Below, piece by piece: positions 48,148 through 57,083 of a stretch of DNA of 64,000 nucleotides. The stretch is from NCBI RefSeq assembly GCF_023161665.1, contig NZ_JALNTW010000020.1, positions 1 through 64,000 on the forward strand, written 5' to 3'. This DNA comes from Shewanella sp. 1CM18E. GTDB taxonomy: Bacteria; Pseudomonadota; Gammaproteobacteria; Enterobacterales; Shewanellaceae. Within the stretch, counting starts at the first letter, position 1. Every line of letters begins with the position of its first letter. The notes below the pieces were generated by a model. That model worked only from the letters and a program-made list of their open reading frames with translations. It was not told the DNA's origin and did no database searches. The translations under genes and the position numbers were made by a program.

Positions 48148-49230
48148 TTATTTTATTCCGTGATTTTCAAAGCCTTTACCGACGCTTCTTATTGCATCGT
48201 TAACGGCATCAATTTTTTCACTTTCTTTACTTCCGTGTGCCTCGATAGCTTTTGTTTCGGCTTCTACTCTTCGATATTTATGCTCTTTTTCAAGCTCATT
48301 ATCGGCAAGGACTTTAGCCTTTTGCGTGGCTATTTTATTTCTCTCTTGTTCAAGCTCTGATGTCGATTTAGGTATAACTGAAGACTTATCATCCTTAATT
48401 ATAACTCCTGCTGATAAAGCGATACGTTCACCTGCTGCGGTTATTGCATAAGAAGATACTTCGGAACCAAAACAAACGAAAGCTTCGATATTAACTAAGT
48501 TATTGTTTTTCAGGATTTTTGCGTGATATCTAGGACAGTCATTGCCAATCGTAGCTTCATCAACGGTAAATACGAGGTTTTGCCCTGATTCCTCAATATA
48601 ATGTGATATAGTCCTGTTCGATGGTGAGACAAAAGCTCGCTCTGTAACACCTGTATCCCAAGCAAGGGTCGAGTTGTACATAGCCTCAGCTTTTCCACTA
48701 ATTCTATTTTGAGTTGAGCTTTTAGCTTTTTTGGGACTAATGTTAAAACCTGAGTCTGTTATATATTCACCGGACGCTTTAACCCCATTAGAGCTATAAA
48801 ATAATACTTCAGAACCATAACAAAACTTAAGTGATAGATTATTAGAGTTTATAGTTGCAACATATTCCAAACAGTCCGCACCAATTGTTGATTCATTAAT
48901 GGTTAAGATTACTGTGTCTTCATTAATAAAAATTGTTACAGCTCTGTGTGAAGGAGAGAAATATATTCTTTCAGTCGTTCCATCTGGCCATTTTAGTAAC
49001 CCATTAGTCATCAATTTAGGCTTTGCTTCTTCAACTGGATTTTCTAAGCTAGAATCTGGATTATACTTAGTATAAATATCAACCTTACATTTTTCTACTA
49101 GCTTATTGGTAGGTAAAAGATCGCAGGATTCCATTTCTGACTGCATTAATCCACGATTCCAACCTTCATTAAATGCAGAGCAACCCGAGAGTGACGTGAA
49201 AATTATTGTGAGTATAATTAAGTTTTTCAT
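48148..49230 (-). CDS. Hypothetical lipoprotein with internal duplication
   Basis: A 360-aa predicted lipoprotein (lipobox LSGC, Cys17). Two related units lie at about residues 78-162 and 188-275. Each shows TER-x-(Y/F)-x-SPS-(H/N)R, then (E/D)-x-TIG-x-DC, then F-x-CFGSEV or FCYGSEV. The last 75 residues (about 287-345) are charged and probably helical or coiled-coil. I recognise no named family. The ATG overlaps the upstream small gene's stop by ATGA, so both are in one operon. It ends beside dif. Confidence 0.7.
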   Translation of the reverse strand: MKNLIILTIIFTSLSGCSAFNEGWNRGLMQSEMESCDLLPTNKLVEKCKVDIYTKYNPDSSLENPVEEAKPKLMTNGLLKWPDGTTERIYFSPSHRAVTIFINEDTVILTINESTIGADCLEYVATINSNNLSLKFCYGSEVLFYSSNGVKASGEYITDSGFNISPKKAKSSTQNRISGKAEAMYNSTLAWDTGVTERAFVSPSNRTISHYIEESGQNLVFTVDEATIGNDCPRYHAKILKNNNLVNIEAFVCFGSEVSSYAITAAGERIALSAGVIIKDDKSSVIPKSTSELEQERNKIATQKAKVLADNELEKEHKYRRVEAETKAIEAHGSKESEKIDAVNDAIRSVGKGFENHGIK

Positions 49231-49448
49231 TTACTTATTACCTCCCCCCTTACACATTTTTTACCATCTATATTTACCGCCCAATATCGCAGGCACACAT
49301 TTTTTGTCTGGGCAGCCTCAGGAGTTTTTGATGGTTCTTGACTCAACTGTTTACCGGGTTTTATTGCGCTTTCAAGTATTGAACCTGATGCTATAGAAGT
49401 AATTGAGATGCTTGCTACTGCTACGATTACTACAAGTTTTTTATTCAT
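49227..49448 (-). CDS. Small exported protein, first gene of the lipoprotein operon
   Basis: A 73-aa precursor with a signal peptide (MKN-like start MNKKLVVIVAVASISITSIA). The short mature part holds two Cys, in NVCLRYWAVNIDGKKCVRG, which may form a disulfide. The stop overlaps the start of the lipoprotein gene (ATGA), indicating translational coupling. No family recognised. The pair is probably an accessory envelope module. Confidence 0.65.
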   Translation of the reverse strand: MNKKLVVIVAVASISITSIASGSILESAIKPGKQLSQEPSKTPEAAQTKNVCLRYWAVNIDGKKCVRGEVISK

Positions 49449-49786
49449 GTTACCCTTTCAAGATATTCATAGTTTTTACAAAAACAAAACTACTTTTACA
49501 CTAGCCCCACATTGATTTATTTTTAGACTATACGGTTAACCTGTTAGTAAGTTTAATTTAGCATGTCGCCATTGAACCTTACATCGATGAATTAGTGCAA
49601 TGTATTAGAAGCTGAAATTTATGTACCAAAAATAAGAAAATATGAAGGCGAGAAATCAGTATTTTTGCGGCGGCAGAAGATATCATAACTTAAAATATAT
49701 TGCTCAATATTTTTTAAGTTATGAATTTTAAGCTTTTTACATCTACTTTGAATACAAATACTACTGCGAATAAAAGAGTTTAGAGA
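49449..49786. other. Intergenic region with long AT-rich hairpin
   Basis: This 338-bp spacer holds the presumed promoter of the small exported protein operon and a long hairpin at 49684-49723. I see no gene. Confidence 0.5.
49684..49723. terminator. Long AT-rich hairpin after the PP2C gene
   Basis: An 18-bp stem with one mismatch: CATAACTTAAAATATATT and AATATTTTTTAAGTTATG around a 4-nt loop. It lies 64 bp past the PP2C stop and may stop its transcript, though it lacks a GC-rich stem. Confidence 0.5.
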
Positions 49787-50668
49787 TTAAATTGCAATAG
49801 CGAGTATTAATTCAGCTTCACCAAATGCATCGGTTAGTTTAACTGTGCCTATCGGGATGGCTGTTTCTTCAGTATTGGCGAATATCTTTAATACATCATT
49901 AGCGATTAGAATCGAGGTATTATCAAAGCCACCGCACCATTTAGAGACATCAATCATTCTTTTGCACAGCTCGGCTGCTGATGTTCGTTGATTCAGAATT
50001 TGCTTAAAGGTGCTGTCTTCAATGTAATGAGCACCGTCAGAGGTTAAAATAAGGCGTTTGATTTGGCGGATCTTAGGAAACGTAACCAATTGTGGTTTTA
50101 TGTCAGGCCCAACACCCACAAATTGCAATAAGCCTTTGCTTAAATGCACGCCAGCAGCATCAGCATTTTGCCCTGCAAAAGTATCATCCTTTGAATACTG
50201 TTTAATTCCATGGGCTAAATTGGCATAAATACGGCTATCGCCCACATTGATCGCTTCAAACTGGCCATCGCTATCAAAAATAAACGCTGATAACGTTGCG
50301 CCGCCATTACCGTTATAAAGAGTGTAAACGTCATTATTGGCGTCTTCGACAGCAGTAATTAACCGCTGGTCAATAGGCATTAATTGGTTTTTGATACAGC
50401 TACTTAAAAATGTGGCGATACTTAGGCTTGCGCAGTTAGCACCAGACGCCATTCCGCCCATGCCGTCACACAATACACCTATAATAAATGACTTAGATGC
50501 TGAAACTTGAACTTGTACACAGACAACCCGATCTTGATTTTCTGGTCTTATATTGCCGATATCAGATGCCATGGCCACCGATGCGTTAAGTAACTCGCGT
50601 ACTGCGCCAGTCTCAATGGGCCTATTTAACCAAAGCTGAATATGTTCTTTTAAAGCATCTTGTTGCAT
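49787..50668 (-). CDS. PP2C-family serine/threonine phosphatase (lone)
   Basis: A 293-aa metal-dependent protein phosphatase. Family motifs are in order: PENQDR (about residue 43), LCDGMGG (about 66), the acidic GDSR (about 142), LTSDGAHY (about 210) and FDNTSILI (about 249). The metal-binding aspartates are present. No partner kinase, FHA protein or type VI genes lie nearby, so its substrate is unknown. The start is ATG. A PP2C alone in a gene-poor region may be an accessory signalling or defence part, but nothing here shows this. Confidence 0.85.
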   Translation of the reverse strand: MQQDALKEHIQLWLNRPIETGAVRELLNASVAMASDIGNIRPENQDRVVCVQVQVSASKSFIIGVLCDGMGGMASGANCASLSIATFLSSCIKNQLMPIDQRLITAVEDANNDVYTLYNGNGGATLSAFIFDSDGQFEAINVGDSRIYANLAHGIKQYSKDDTFAGQNADAAGVHLSKGLLQFVGVGPDIKPQLVTFPKIRQIKRLILTSDGAHYIEDSTFKQILNQRTSAAELCKRMIDVSKWCGGFDNTSILIANDVLKIFANTEETAIPIGTVKLTDAFGEAELILAIAI

Positions 50669-51137
50669 AGCGTAGTCTTAGATTATCTGAAGGTATGTCT
50701 GTTGTTTTCAATATAACGTAAGCAAGCTGTTTATGGTATCTCGCTGCGTGTTTAAGCTGCATTTTATCGGGTAAAAATGGCTTGAATTTTGAGCTAACGG
50801 GGCTGAAGCATAAATTAGAACTAGTAATTTGAGCCTTGATACTTATTGCAACATCTGTGGCGTAGTTTGATTGTTTCGGCTTTCCAACTTACAAACTAGC
50901 CTTACCATCAACAGTTACTGCACTATGATGGCAACGTAAATGCAGCTTAGTATTTACGTGATACTTACGTACATCTTTATTTAGTAAATTAGCATGTTTA
51001 ATAGCTTGACTCGTTTTTGTTTATGACTAAACTACGCGCCGTTTGCCTGACGAGTAACTGCTGTAGCCCAGTATTGCTGGTGTTTGTGCGTTGTCAGGTA
51101 AGCCGTGTATTTTCTTTATTTAATCCAAGGACAATAA
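50669..51137. other. Long leader/promoter region before codB
   Basis: This 469-bp divergent spacer contains a structured segment at 51043-51101 (9-bp outer stem, small inner hairpin) within 40-100 bp of the codB start. It should also hold the PP2C promoter. No gene is visible. Confidence 0.5.
51043..51101 (+). promoter_or_regulatory. Candidate structured 5' leader of codB
   Basis: TTGCCTGAC (51043-51051) pairs with GTCAGGTAA (51093-51101) over 9 bp with one G-U. Inside is a small hairpin CCAG, TATTG, CTGG (51068-51080). The segment ends 36 bp before the codB start. It does not match riboswitch consensuses I know (TPP, purine, guanidine). Confidence 0.4.
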
Positions 51138-52346
51138 ATGGCAAGCGATAATAATTACAGTTTAAGCCCGGTGCCTATTTCGGCACGTAAAGGTGTTTTA
51201 TCCCTAACGATGGTGATGTTGGGACTGACCTTTTTTTCAGCGAGTATGTGGACAGGTGGCACACTCGGTACTGGTCTCTCTTTTAATGATTTTGTTCTTG
51301 CGGTTCTCATTGGTAATTTAATTCTCGGTATTTACACTTCGTTTCTCGGTTATATTGGCGCTCAAACAGGGCTTTCAACTCACCTCCTCGCTCGTTACTC
51401 TTTCGGTTTAAAAGGTTCTTGGTTACCCTCGCTACTTCTTGGTGGCACTCAAGTTGGTTGGTTTGGAGTTGGCGTGGCAATGTTTGCTATTCCGGTTCAA
51501 AAAGCTACTGGCATCGATACAAATCTCCTCATTATCATCTCTGGTCTACTCATGACCTTCACTGTTTACTTCGGCATTGGCGCCATTATGATCCTATCAG
51601 CCATTGCTGTTCCTGCAATTGCGCTTTTTGGTGGTTTCTCTGTTATTCAAGCCGTTGACACTATGGGCGGCATGCAAGGCTTAATGGCGGTTGAACCAGA
51701 AAACCCTATCGATTTTAATACCGCGCTAGTGTTAGTTGTCGGCTCGTTCATTTCAGCCGGTACTTTAACCGCAGACTTTGTACGCTTTGGTAAGAACCCT
51801 AAAACCGCAGTGTTTGTCACTATGTTCGCTTTCTTTATTGGCAACTCTTTAATGTTTGTCTTTGGCGCAGCAGGTGCAGCGGCAACAGGCCAAGCGGATA
51901 TCTCGGAAGTAATGATTGCTCAGGGCTTATTAATCCCAGCGATTATCATCTTAGGTCTTAATATTTGGACCACTAACGACAATGCGCTTTATGCCTCTGG
52001 TCTTGGTTTTTCAAATATTACCGGCTTACCAAGTAAGTACCTGTCTATTTTTAACGGCATTATCGGCACCTTATGTGCACTATGGTTATATAATAACTTC
52101 GTTGGCTGGTTGACCTTTTTGTCAGCCGCCATTCCTCCTATCGGCGGGATCATCATTGCGGATTACTTGCGTAACCGTGAAAAATATAAAGACTTTACTA
52201 GCGCTAAATTCTCAACTGTTAATTGGGCGGCAATTAGCGGTGTGATGATTGGCGTGCTTGCAGGTCACTTATTACCGGGCATAGTACCAATCAATGCGGT
52301 ATTAGCTGGTGCAATCAGCTACTTATTGATTGATGAAGTACTATAA
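51138..52346 (+). CDS. codB: Cytosine permease CodB (NCS1 family)
   Basis: A 402-aa inner-membrane transporter of the nucleobase:cation symporter-1 family, with about twelve membrane segments. CodB-like features are the N-terminal start before LTMVMLGLTFFSASMWTGG, the LLARYSFG segment, and WTTNDNALYASGLGFSN in the middle. AAGGAC lies before the ATG. It forms an operon with codA 67 bp downstream. Substrate is called by similarity and by the adjacent cytosine deaminase. Confidence 0.92.
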   Translation: MASDNNYSLSPVPISARKGVLSLTMVMLGLTFFSASMWTGGTLGTGLSFNDFVLAVLIGNLILGIYTSFLGYIGAQTGLSTHLLARYSFGLKGSWLPSLLLGGTQVGWFGVGVAMFAIPVQKATGIDTNLLIIISGLLMTFTVYFGIGAIMILSAIAVPAIALFGGFSVIQAVDTMGGMQGLMAVEPENPIDFNTALVLVVGSFISAGTLTADFVRFGKNPKTAVFVTMFAFFIGNSLMFVFGAAGAAATGQADISEVMIAQGLLIPAIIILGLNIWTTNDNALYASGLGFSNITGLPSKYLSIFNGIIGTLCALWLYNNFVGWLTFLSAAIPPIGGIIIADYLRNREKYKDFTSAKFSTVNWAAISGVMIGVLAGHLLPGIVPINAVLAGAISYLLIDEVL

Positions 52347-52413
52347 CGTGTGACTGGGCAACAGCCAGTTAAATCAGATTGTAACAATGCAACCAATGCA
52401 TAAGGAAAACACC

Positions 52414-53703
52414 ATGTCATCAGCAAGTATGTTGATTAAAAATGTGACGCTTAAAGGTCACGAAGGCCTGCAACAATTGTTGATTGAAGACGGCAAGTTC
52501 AAAGCGATTAGTCCTATGATTGAAGCGCTGCAATACGATGCTTCAACCCAGGTTATTGACGGTGAAGGCGGAATGGCGGTTGCTCCATTTTGTGAGCCAC
52601 ACGTTCACTTAGACACGACGCAAACCGCGGGCGAGCCGAGCTGGAATATTTCAGGCACCTTATTCGAAGGTATTGAGCGCTGGGCCGAGCGTAAGTCTAT
52701 GTTGTCTATCGAAGATGTTAAGGCTCGCGCAAAACAAACTCTTAAATGGCAAATAGCTAATGGTATTCAACACGTTCGTACTCATGTTGACGTGTCGGAT
52801 CCAACTCTTATTGCACTAAAAGCCATGCTTGAAGTTAAAGAAGAGATGAAAGATTGGGTCGATATTCAGATTGTGGCATTCCCACAAGAAGGTATTTTAT
52901 CTTACCCAAATGGTAAAGAGTTACTTGAAGAAGCAGTACAACTAGGCGCTGATGTGATTGGTGCCATCCCACACTTTGAATTTACCCGCGAATACGGTGT
53001 CGAGTCGCTGCATTATGTGTTTGAGCTTGCGCGCAAGTATGACCGTTTGATTGACGTACATTGTGATGAAATTGATGATGAGCAGTCACGCTTTGTTGAA
53101 ACCGTAGCTGCCCTCGCCCATAAATACAATATGGGAGAGCGCGTAACGGCGAGTCACACTACAGCAATGCATTCATACAATGGTGCTTACGCCTCGCGAT
53201 TGTTCCGTTTGCTTGGTATGTCAGGTATTAACTTTGTGGCAAATCCGCTAGTGAATATCCATCTTCAAGGTCGTTTTGATGATTACCCTAAGCGCCGTGG
53301 TATCACTCGCGTTAAAGAGATGCTAGCTGCTGACATTAATGTGTGCTTTGGTCACGATGACATTTTTGATCCTTGGTATCCGCTTGGCACAGCTAATATG
53401 CTGCAGGTATTGCACATGGGCTTACATGTTTGCCAAATCATGGGTTACGATCAAATCAACAACTCTTTAGAGCTAATCACTAATAAGTCTGCTCGTACTT
53501 TAAATATTCAAGACAACTACGGTATTGAACTTGGCAAGCCTGGCAACCTATTGGTATTGCCAGCTGAAAACGGTTTCGATGCGGTTCGTCGTCAAGTACC
53601 AGTACGTTACTCTGTGCGCCAGGGTAAAGTGTTAGCCCAAACCCAAATAGCGCAAACACAAATTCACTTAGCTGAGACTGAAGACGTCACTTTCCGCCGC
53701 TAA
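52414..53703 (+). CDS. codA: Cytosine deaminase CodA
   Basis: CodA hydrolyses cytosine to uracil and ammonia, feeding pyrimidine salvage. The 429-aa product has amidohydrolase metal ligands: FCEPHVHLD near residue 58, [10 protein letters not shown] near 212-220, SHTTAMHSY and GHDDIFDPW with the final metal Asp. I start at the ATG at 52414 (AAGGA upstream), giving a length close to E. coli CodA (427 aa). It is the second gene of the codBA operon, ended by a long-loop terminator. Confidence 0.95.
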   Translation: MSSASMLIKNVTLKGHEGLQQLLIEDGKFKAISPMIEALQYDASTQVIDGEGGMAVAPFCEPHVHLDTTQTAGEPSWNISGTLFEGIERWAERKSMLSIEDVKARAKQTLKWQIANGIQHVRTHVDVSDPTLIALKAMLEVKEEMKDWVDIQIVAFPQEGILSYPNGKELLEEAVQLGADVIGAIPHFEFTREYGVESLHYVFELARKYDRLIDVHCDEIDDEQSRFVETVAALAHKYNMGERVTASHTTAMHSYNGAYASRLFRLLGMSGINFVANPLVNIHLQGRFDDYPKRRGITRVKEMLAADINVCFGHDDIFDPWYPLGTANMLQVLHMGLHVCQIMGYDQINNSLELITNKSARTLNIQDNYGIELGKPGNLLVLPAENGFDAVRRQVPVRYSVRQGKVLAQTQIAQTQIHLAETEDVTFRR

Positions 53704-53765
53704 TTGCGTTAACTTTTGTGCTTATATCCGCTTCACTGATGATGTTAGTGATTGTATAAGCATTA

Positions 53766-53838
53766 AAGGTCCATTGAGTTGTTTGACTAAACCGCGCATC
53801 TGCGTAAATGGTCGATACCACTTAATGGACCTTTTTTT
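53766..53838 (+). terminator. Long-loop terminator after codA
   Basis: AAAGGTCCATTGAGT pairs with ACTTAATGGACCTTT, followed by more T. The loop is about 40 nt and contains TGACTAAAC then CGCGC, also found near the codB leader. Confidence 0.75.
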
Positions 53839-53961
53839 ATTGGCTGGTTACTAGATATTTGTTATTTGATGCGTGTCATTAGACGCTTATCACTAGAAGC
53901 TGTGCAAAATGCCTAGTTATCAATTTATACACGATGAATTTGGCTACTTCATACTCTTAGG

Positions 53962-54381
53962 CTAATGCTCATCGCCTGAGTAAACCCACATAGGTACGGT
54001 TTGCCCCGCTCGCTCAAATCCTAATGATTGATAAAAAGCCGTAGAGTCACCATCGGCGGTTAGCATCTGCTGGTGAAAACCATGGTAATGAGCTTGCATT
54101 AATTCCATCACTTGACGGCCTATACCTTGACGCTGAAAATCTGGATGAATCAACAGATGTGGGTAATAAACCACTAGATGCCCGTCAGAAATCGCATTAC
54201 CTAAACCGACTAACTTGCCATCCACCCTTGCGGTGACCAATGTGTCTGAATTTAATAGTGCTGCGAGCAGTTTTTCAGGAACCTCTGCTGATGACCACGC
54301 ATTGGCTTTATAAAGTGCAACGACCTCTTGCTCGTTTACCTGCTTGCTGACTTCAACGACTAAATTAATGTTTACGCTCAT
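53962..54381 (-). CDS. GNAT-family N-acetyltransferase
   Basis: A 139-aa single-domain acetyltransferase. The acetyl-CoA motif lies in HPDFQRQGIGRQVMELM (about residues 78-94), preceded by a strand (LVVYYPHLLI) and followed by FYQSLGFERAG. It resembles small GNAT proteins that acetylate amines or tRNA-linked amino acids; no specific substrate can be named. The ATG follows a weak ribosome site (TTAACC-side). It is a single gene, convergent with codA. Confidence 0.88.
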   Translation of the reverse strand: MSVNINLVVEVSKQVNEQEVVALYKANAWSSAEVPEKLLAALLNSDTLVTARVDGKLVGLGNAISDGHLVVYYPHLLIHPDFQRQGIGRQVMELMQAHYHGFHQQMLTADGDSTAFYQSLGFERAGQTVPMWVYSGDEH

Positions 54382-54924
54382 GAGTGGTTAATCCTTTATG
54401 CATCATTGTTTATCTGTAGCTAGTAGCAGTTTTTGTAAGTTTTTAGGTATTGGCTTTAATGGATCAACGCTAGACCCGCTAGTGTTGCCAATTGTATGGT
54501 TCAAAGGATGTTTTTTATATTAACCCCAATAACCAAATTTTTTGCTTAGAGCCGTTTGAGCGCGAGTAAAAGTAATCTTGGCCGCCAAAACGTAACAAGT
54601 CTACCGTTGAGTAGAAATGCACCCAAAATGACTACAGAAAAGTATAACCTCGAGATATTTTTAACTTTCATTCAATTAATTGCATACTAATTCACGCGAG
54701 CCAGCATAAGCTCCCCTGGATTTACTGTCAAACAAAGTAAAAAATAGATTCATCGTTAATTGGTTCTAATCCGTTGTCGTTATTTGCGCACTAGGTGATT
54801 TAAATTTACAGCTTGCTGTGAGAAAATCCGCGGCCGCATATTTTAGTACTCTTTAACCGGTGGCTTTCTAAGTGAGGCACAGCCGGGAAAAGCAATAGCC
54901 AATATATAACCAAAGAAGACTGCA
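54382..54924. other. Intergenic region before the CmoM-like gene
   Basis: 543 bp with no gene. One partial hairpin (CAACGCTAG with CTAGTGTTG, about 54466-54490) is visible. The promoter of the methyltransferase is expected near the right end. Confidence 0.4.
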
Positions 54925-55755
54925 GTGAAACAAGATAGAAATTTTGACGATTTAGCACATAAGTTTGCAGCAAGTATTTACGGCACTGCAAAAGGTGAAA
55001 TAAGGCAGACTGTCGTTTGGCAAGATATTGAGCTTATTTTGCAAGAGCTCGCCGTTGGCAGTCAGCAAGAGCTGCCACATCAAGAGCCAGCACTGCGAGA
55101 GTTAAAGGCTAAACCTACTTTTAGTGTGCTTGATGCTGGTGGTGGCTTGGCACAGCTTTCACAAAAAATTGCGGCTTTAGGCCACAATGTCAACTTGTGT
55201 GATTTGTCGAGCGAAATGTTGTCGTTAGCCAAGGAGGATATTACTGATAATAACTTGCTTGAACGATATCGATTTATTCATAGTCCAGTGCAGTATGTTT
55301 CAGATCACCTAAACCAGCCTGTCGACTTGGTTTTGTTTCATGCGGTAATGGAGTGGCTAGCAGAACCTATTCCGGCATTGACATCCTTATGTGAGCAGGT
55401 CAAACCGGGCGGGATTATTTCAGTTATGTTTTACAACTATAACGGCCTGCTATTTAAGAATCTTATTTGTGGCAATCTTAAACATATTGAGCAAGGTATG
55501 CCGCATCGAAAAAGGTTTAAACTGCAACCCCAGCAAGGCATTAAGCCTGAATTAGTCTATCAATGCTTGCAGCAAGCCGGTTTTGAGATCTTAGGTAAAA
55601 CGGGCGTGCGCACTTTCCATGACTATATGCAAAATCATGATATGGGACATTTTAGTTTTGATGAAATAGTGGCAATGGAGCAAAAACTTTGTCGTCAGGA
55701 ACCATTCCTTTCCTTAGGTCGCTATATCCATGTTTATGCGAAGAAAAACTCTTAA
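54925..55755 (+). CDS. cmoM: tRNA 5-carboxymethoxyuridine methyltransferase CmoM-like
   Basis: A 276-aa class I SAM-dependent methyltransferase of the SmtA/CmoM group, which methylates 5-carboxymethoxyuridine at the wobble position of tRNAs. Visible features are the N-terminal FDDLAHKFAASIYGTAKG, the SAM motif FSVLDAGGGLAQLSQKIA (about residues 68-85), DLSSEML and LFHAVMEWLAEP. The C-terminal LIFKNLICGNLKHI and RVRTFHDYM-like segments also match CmoM. The start is GTG at 54925. The insertion after residue 48 (a Gln/Glu-rich stretch) is longer than I expect. Confidence 0.85.
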   Translation: MKQDRNFDDLAHKFAASIYGTAKGEIRQTVVWQDIELILQELAVGSQQELPHQEPALRELKAKPTFSVLDAGGGLAQLSQKIAALGHNVNLCDLSSEMLSLAKEDITDNNLLERYRFIHSPVQYVSDHLNQPVDLVLFHAVMEWLAEPIPALTSLCEQVKPGGIISVMFYNYNGLLFKNLICGNLKHIEQGMPHRKRFKLQPQQGIKPELVYQCLQQAGFEILGKTGVRTFHDYMQNHDMGHFSFDEIVAMEQKLCRQEPFLSLGRYIHVYAKKNS

Positions 55756-55889
55756 TATTTTTTGATTAGATATCAATTAAATTCAGCTCAGATTAACCTT
55801 TATTTGCTATACTAAACCTGTCTGAAAAGACATGAATATTTGGCTAGTTAATAAGGGTTATACACTGGCATTTTAGAGTCGCTATTGAG

Positions 55890-55907
55890 TTATACCAATC
55901 AGTATAA
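55890..55907. repeat. Solo copy of the 18-bp MITE terminal motif
   Basis: TTATACCAATCAGTATAA, identical to the left end of the element at 16369-16703. No matching right end follows within 1 kb. A partial copy (CCAATCAGTATAA) is at about 40777-40789. Confidence 0.8.
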
Positions 55908-56020
55908 GATTAACCCCAAAACTAGTTTGCGATACGTTCGGCTAAAGGCTGTTAGCCTAAATTTTTACTTAGCCTTGAACAATGACAAAGTGGGATTAAT
56001 GGTAACTGAGGAGTAACTGT

Positions 56021-56104
56021 ATGCTAGAGAGTCTATTAGTTTTGAAGTGGTTTTGTTTGGTGATGTTTTACATTGCGTTAGTCAGGCTTTGCTATAACAA
56101 CTAG
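56021..56104 (+). CDS. Possible 27-aa hydrophobic small protein
   Basis: ATG with a good ribosome site (GAGGAG, 7 bp upstream) encodes 27 residues starting MLESLLVLKWFCLVMFYIAL and ending LCYNN, forming a single membrane helix. It is too short to judge by similarity. A hairpin at 56146-56173 lies just downstream. It may be a real small membrane protein or chance. Confidence 0.35.
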   Translation: MLESLLVLKWFCLVMFYIALVRLCYNN

Positions 56105-56278
56105 CAATAATCACCAGTCTTACCGATCAAAATATTTCACAGCAGAATAACCTTGAATAATCCCAAGGTTATTCCCATCACCTACGCTACAAACGCCTTT
56201 GCTTAAAGCGATTTTAATACAAGGGCTTTTACTACTAGAGCCTAACCAAGTAGCACTTCTAGCACAAGAGCTACCGAG

Positions 56279-56914
56279 TTATGCTAACGCAGCGAGTTCT
56301 TCACGTACTGCAGCTACAACGCCCTCTGGAGCGGCTAGGTGCTCCGAGTGATCGATAAAGATTGCTTGATCGCCAGATGTCATTACTAATACTGGGAATG
56401 CATTGGTTCCAATTGCTTCACCTATCTCAGCAATACCTGCTAATACACTTTCGGCTTCATGGCTTAGTGCATCTTTAAATACTTTGTTTGATGGTGAAAG
56501 CTTGTATTGATTAATGAGCTTGTCGAAATTATCACGAGTCTCAAAAGGATTCGCGTCAACAAAGTGTTGCTTTTGTATCGCTTGCAACAACTCAAACTCT
56601 TTATCTGCTTGTTTTGATTGTACCCAAGACATGAAGTTAGCAACTTTAACAGAAGACGCTTTCTTCTTACTCTGTGCCAAATAACTATCACCAAACTCTA
56701 TATTGCTTAATGCACTAACCTGCTCTATTTGCGCCTGTTTCGGTGCATCTGAGCCATTAAAGTGAGCACAGTGCAATAAATGTAGATCTGAAAAGTCAAA
56801 AGCGTTAATCAGCTCAGCAACAACAGGTGTGGCGGCATAACTCCAAGGGCAATGAGAGTCATAAATAAAGTAAAGTGTTAACGGGTCTTGATGTTTTGTC
56901 TGATTAGCTGGCAT
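56279..56914 (-). CDS. DsbA-family thioredoxin-fold protein
   Basis: A 211-aa cytoplasmic DsbA/FrnE-like protein without a signal peptide. The active-site motif is HCPWS (about residues 20-25) in FIYDSHCPWSYAATP, with one Cys only, so it is a DsbA-like reductase or isomerase variant rather than a dithiol oxidase. The cis-Pro loop appears as GTNAFPVLV. It is similar to uncharacterised proteins of the 2-hydroxychromene-2-carboxylate isomerase/DsbA superfamily. Single gene. Confidence 0.82.
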   Translation of the reverse strand: MPANQTKHQDPLTLYFIYDSHCPWSYAATPVVAELINAFDFSDLHLLHCAHFNGSDAPKQAQIEQVSALSNIEFGDSYLAQSKKKASSVKVANFMSWVQSKQADKEFELLQAIQKQHFVDANPFETRDNFDKLINQYKLSPSNKVFKDALSHEAESVLAGIAEIGEAIGTNAFPVLVMTSGDQAIFIDHSEHLAAPEGVVAAVREELAALA

Positions 56915-57021
56915 TAACTGGGATCTTGTTGATATTTACGATGCCCAGATCCTAAGGGCTTTAGGGAATTTATTCAAATATCAATTTAGTTGTAGCGCTT
57001 ACTTTTAAGACAAAGAAGCAT

Positions 57022-57057
57022 AAAAAAAGGAAGCTAAATTCATTAGCTTCCTTTTTC
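57022..57057. terminator. Terminator after the coiled-coil membrane protein gene
   Basis: AAAAAGGAAGCTAA and TTAGCTTCCTTTTT around ATTCA, functional on either strand; on the minus strand seven T follow the stem. Confidence 0.9.
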
Positions 57058-57083
57058 GTATCGTTAATTAAGTGGTAAACGAC

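Larger units (their letters stand above)
55756..56278. other. Intergenic region with solo repeat and small ORF
   Basis: 523 bp containing the 18-bp MITE-end motif (55890-55907), a possible 27-aa membrane peptide ORF (56021-56104) and a hairpin at 56146-56173 (AATAACCTTG and CAAGGTTATT). No larger gene. Confidence 0.5.

Noticed and set aside
48127-48360. Hydrophobic ORF opposite the lipoprotein gene
   Set aside because: It is the reverse shadow of the lipoprotein's charged helical tail and starts inside the terminator beside dif.
51043-51101. TPP or purine riboswitch before codB
   Set aside because: The consensus core strings of those classes are absent; only a generic stem-loop is visible.
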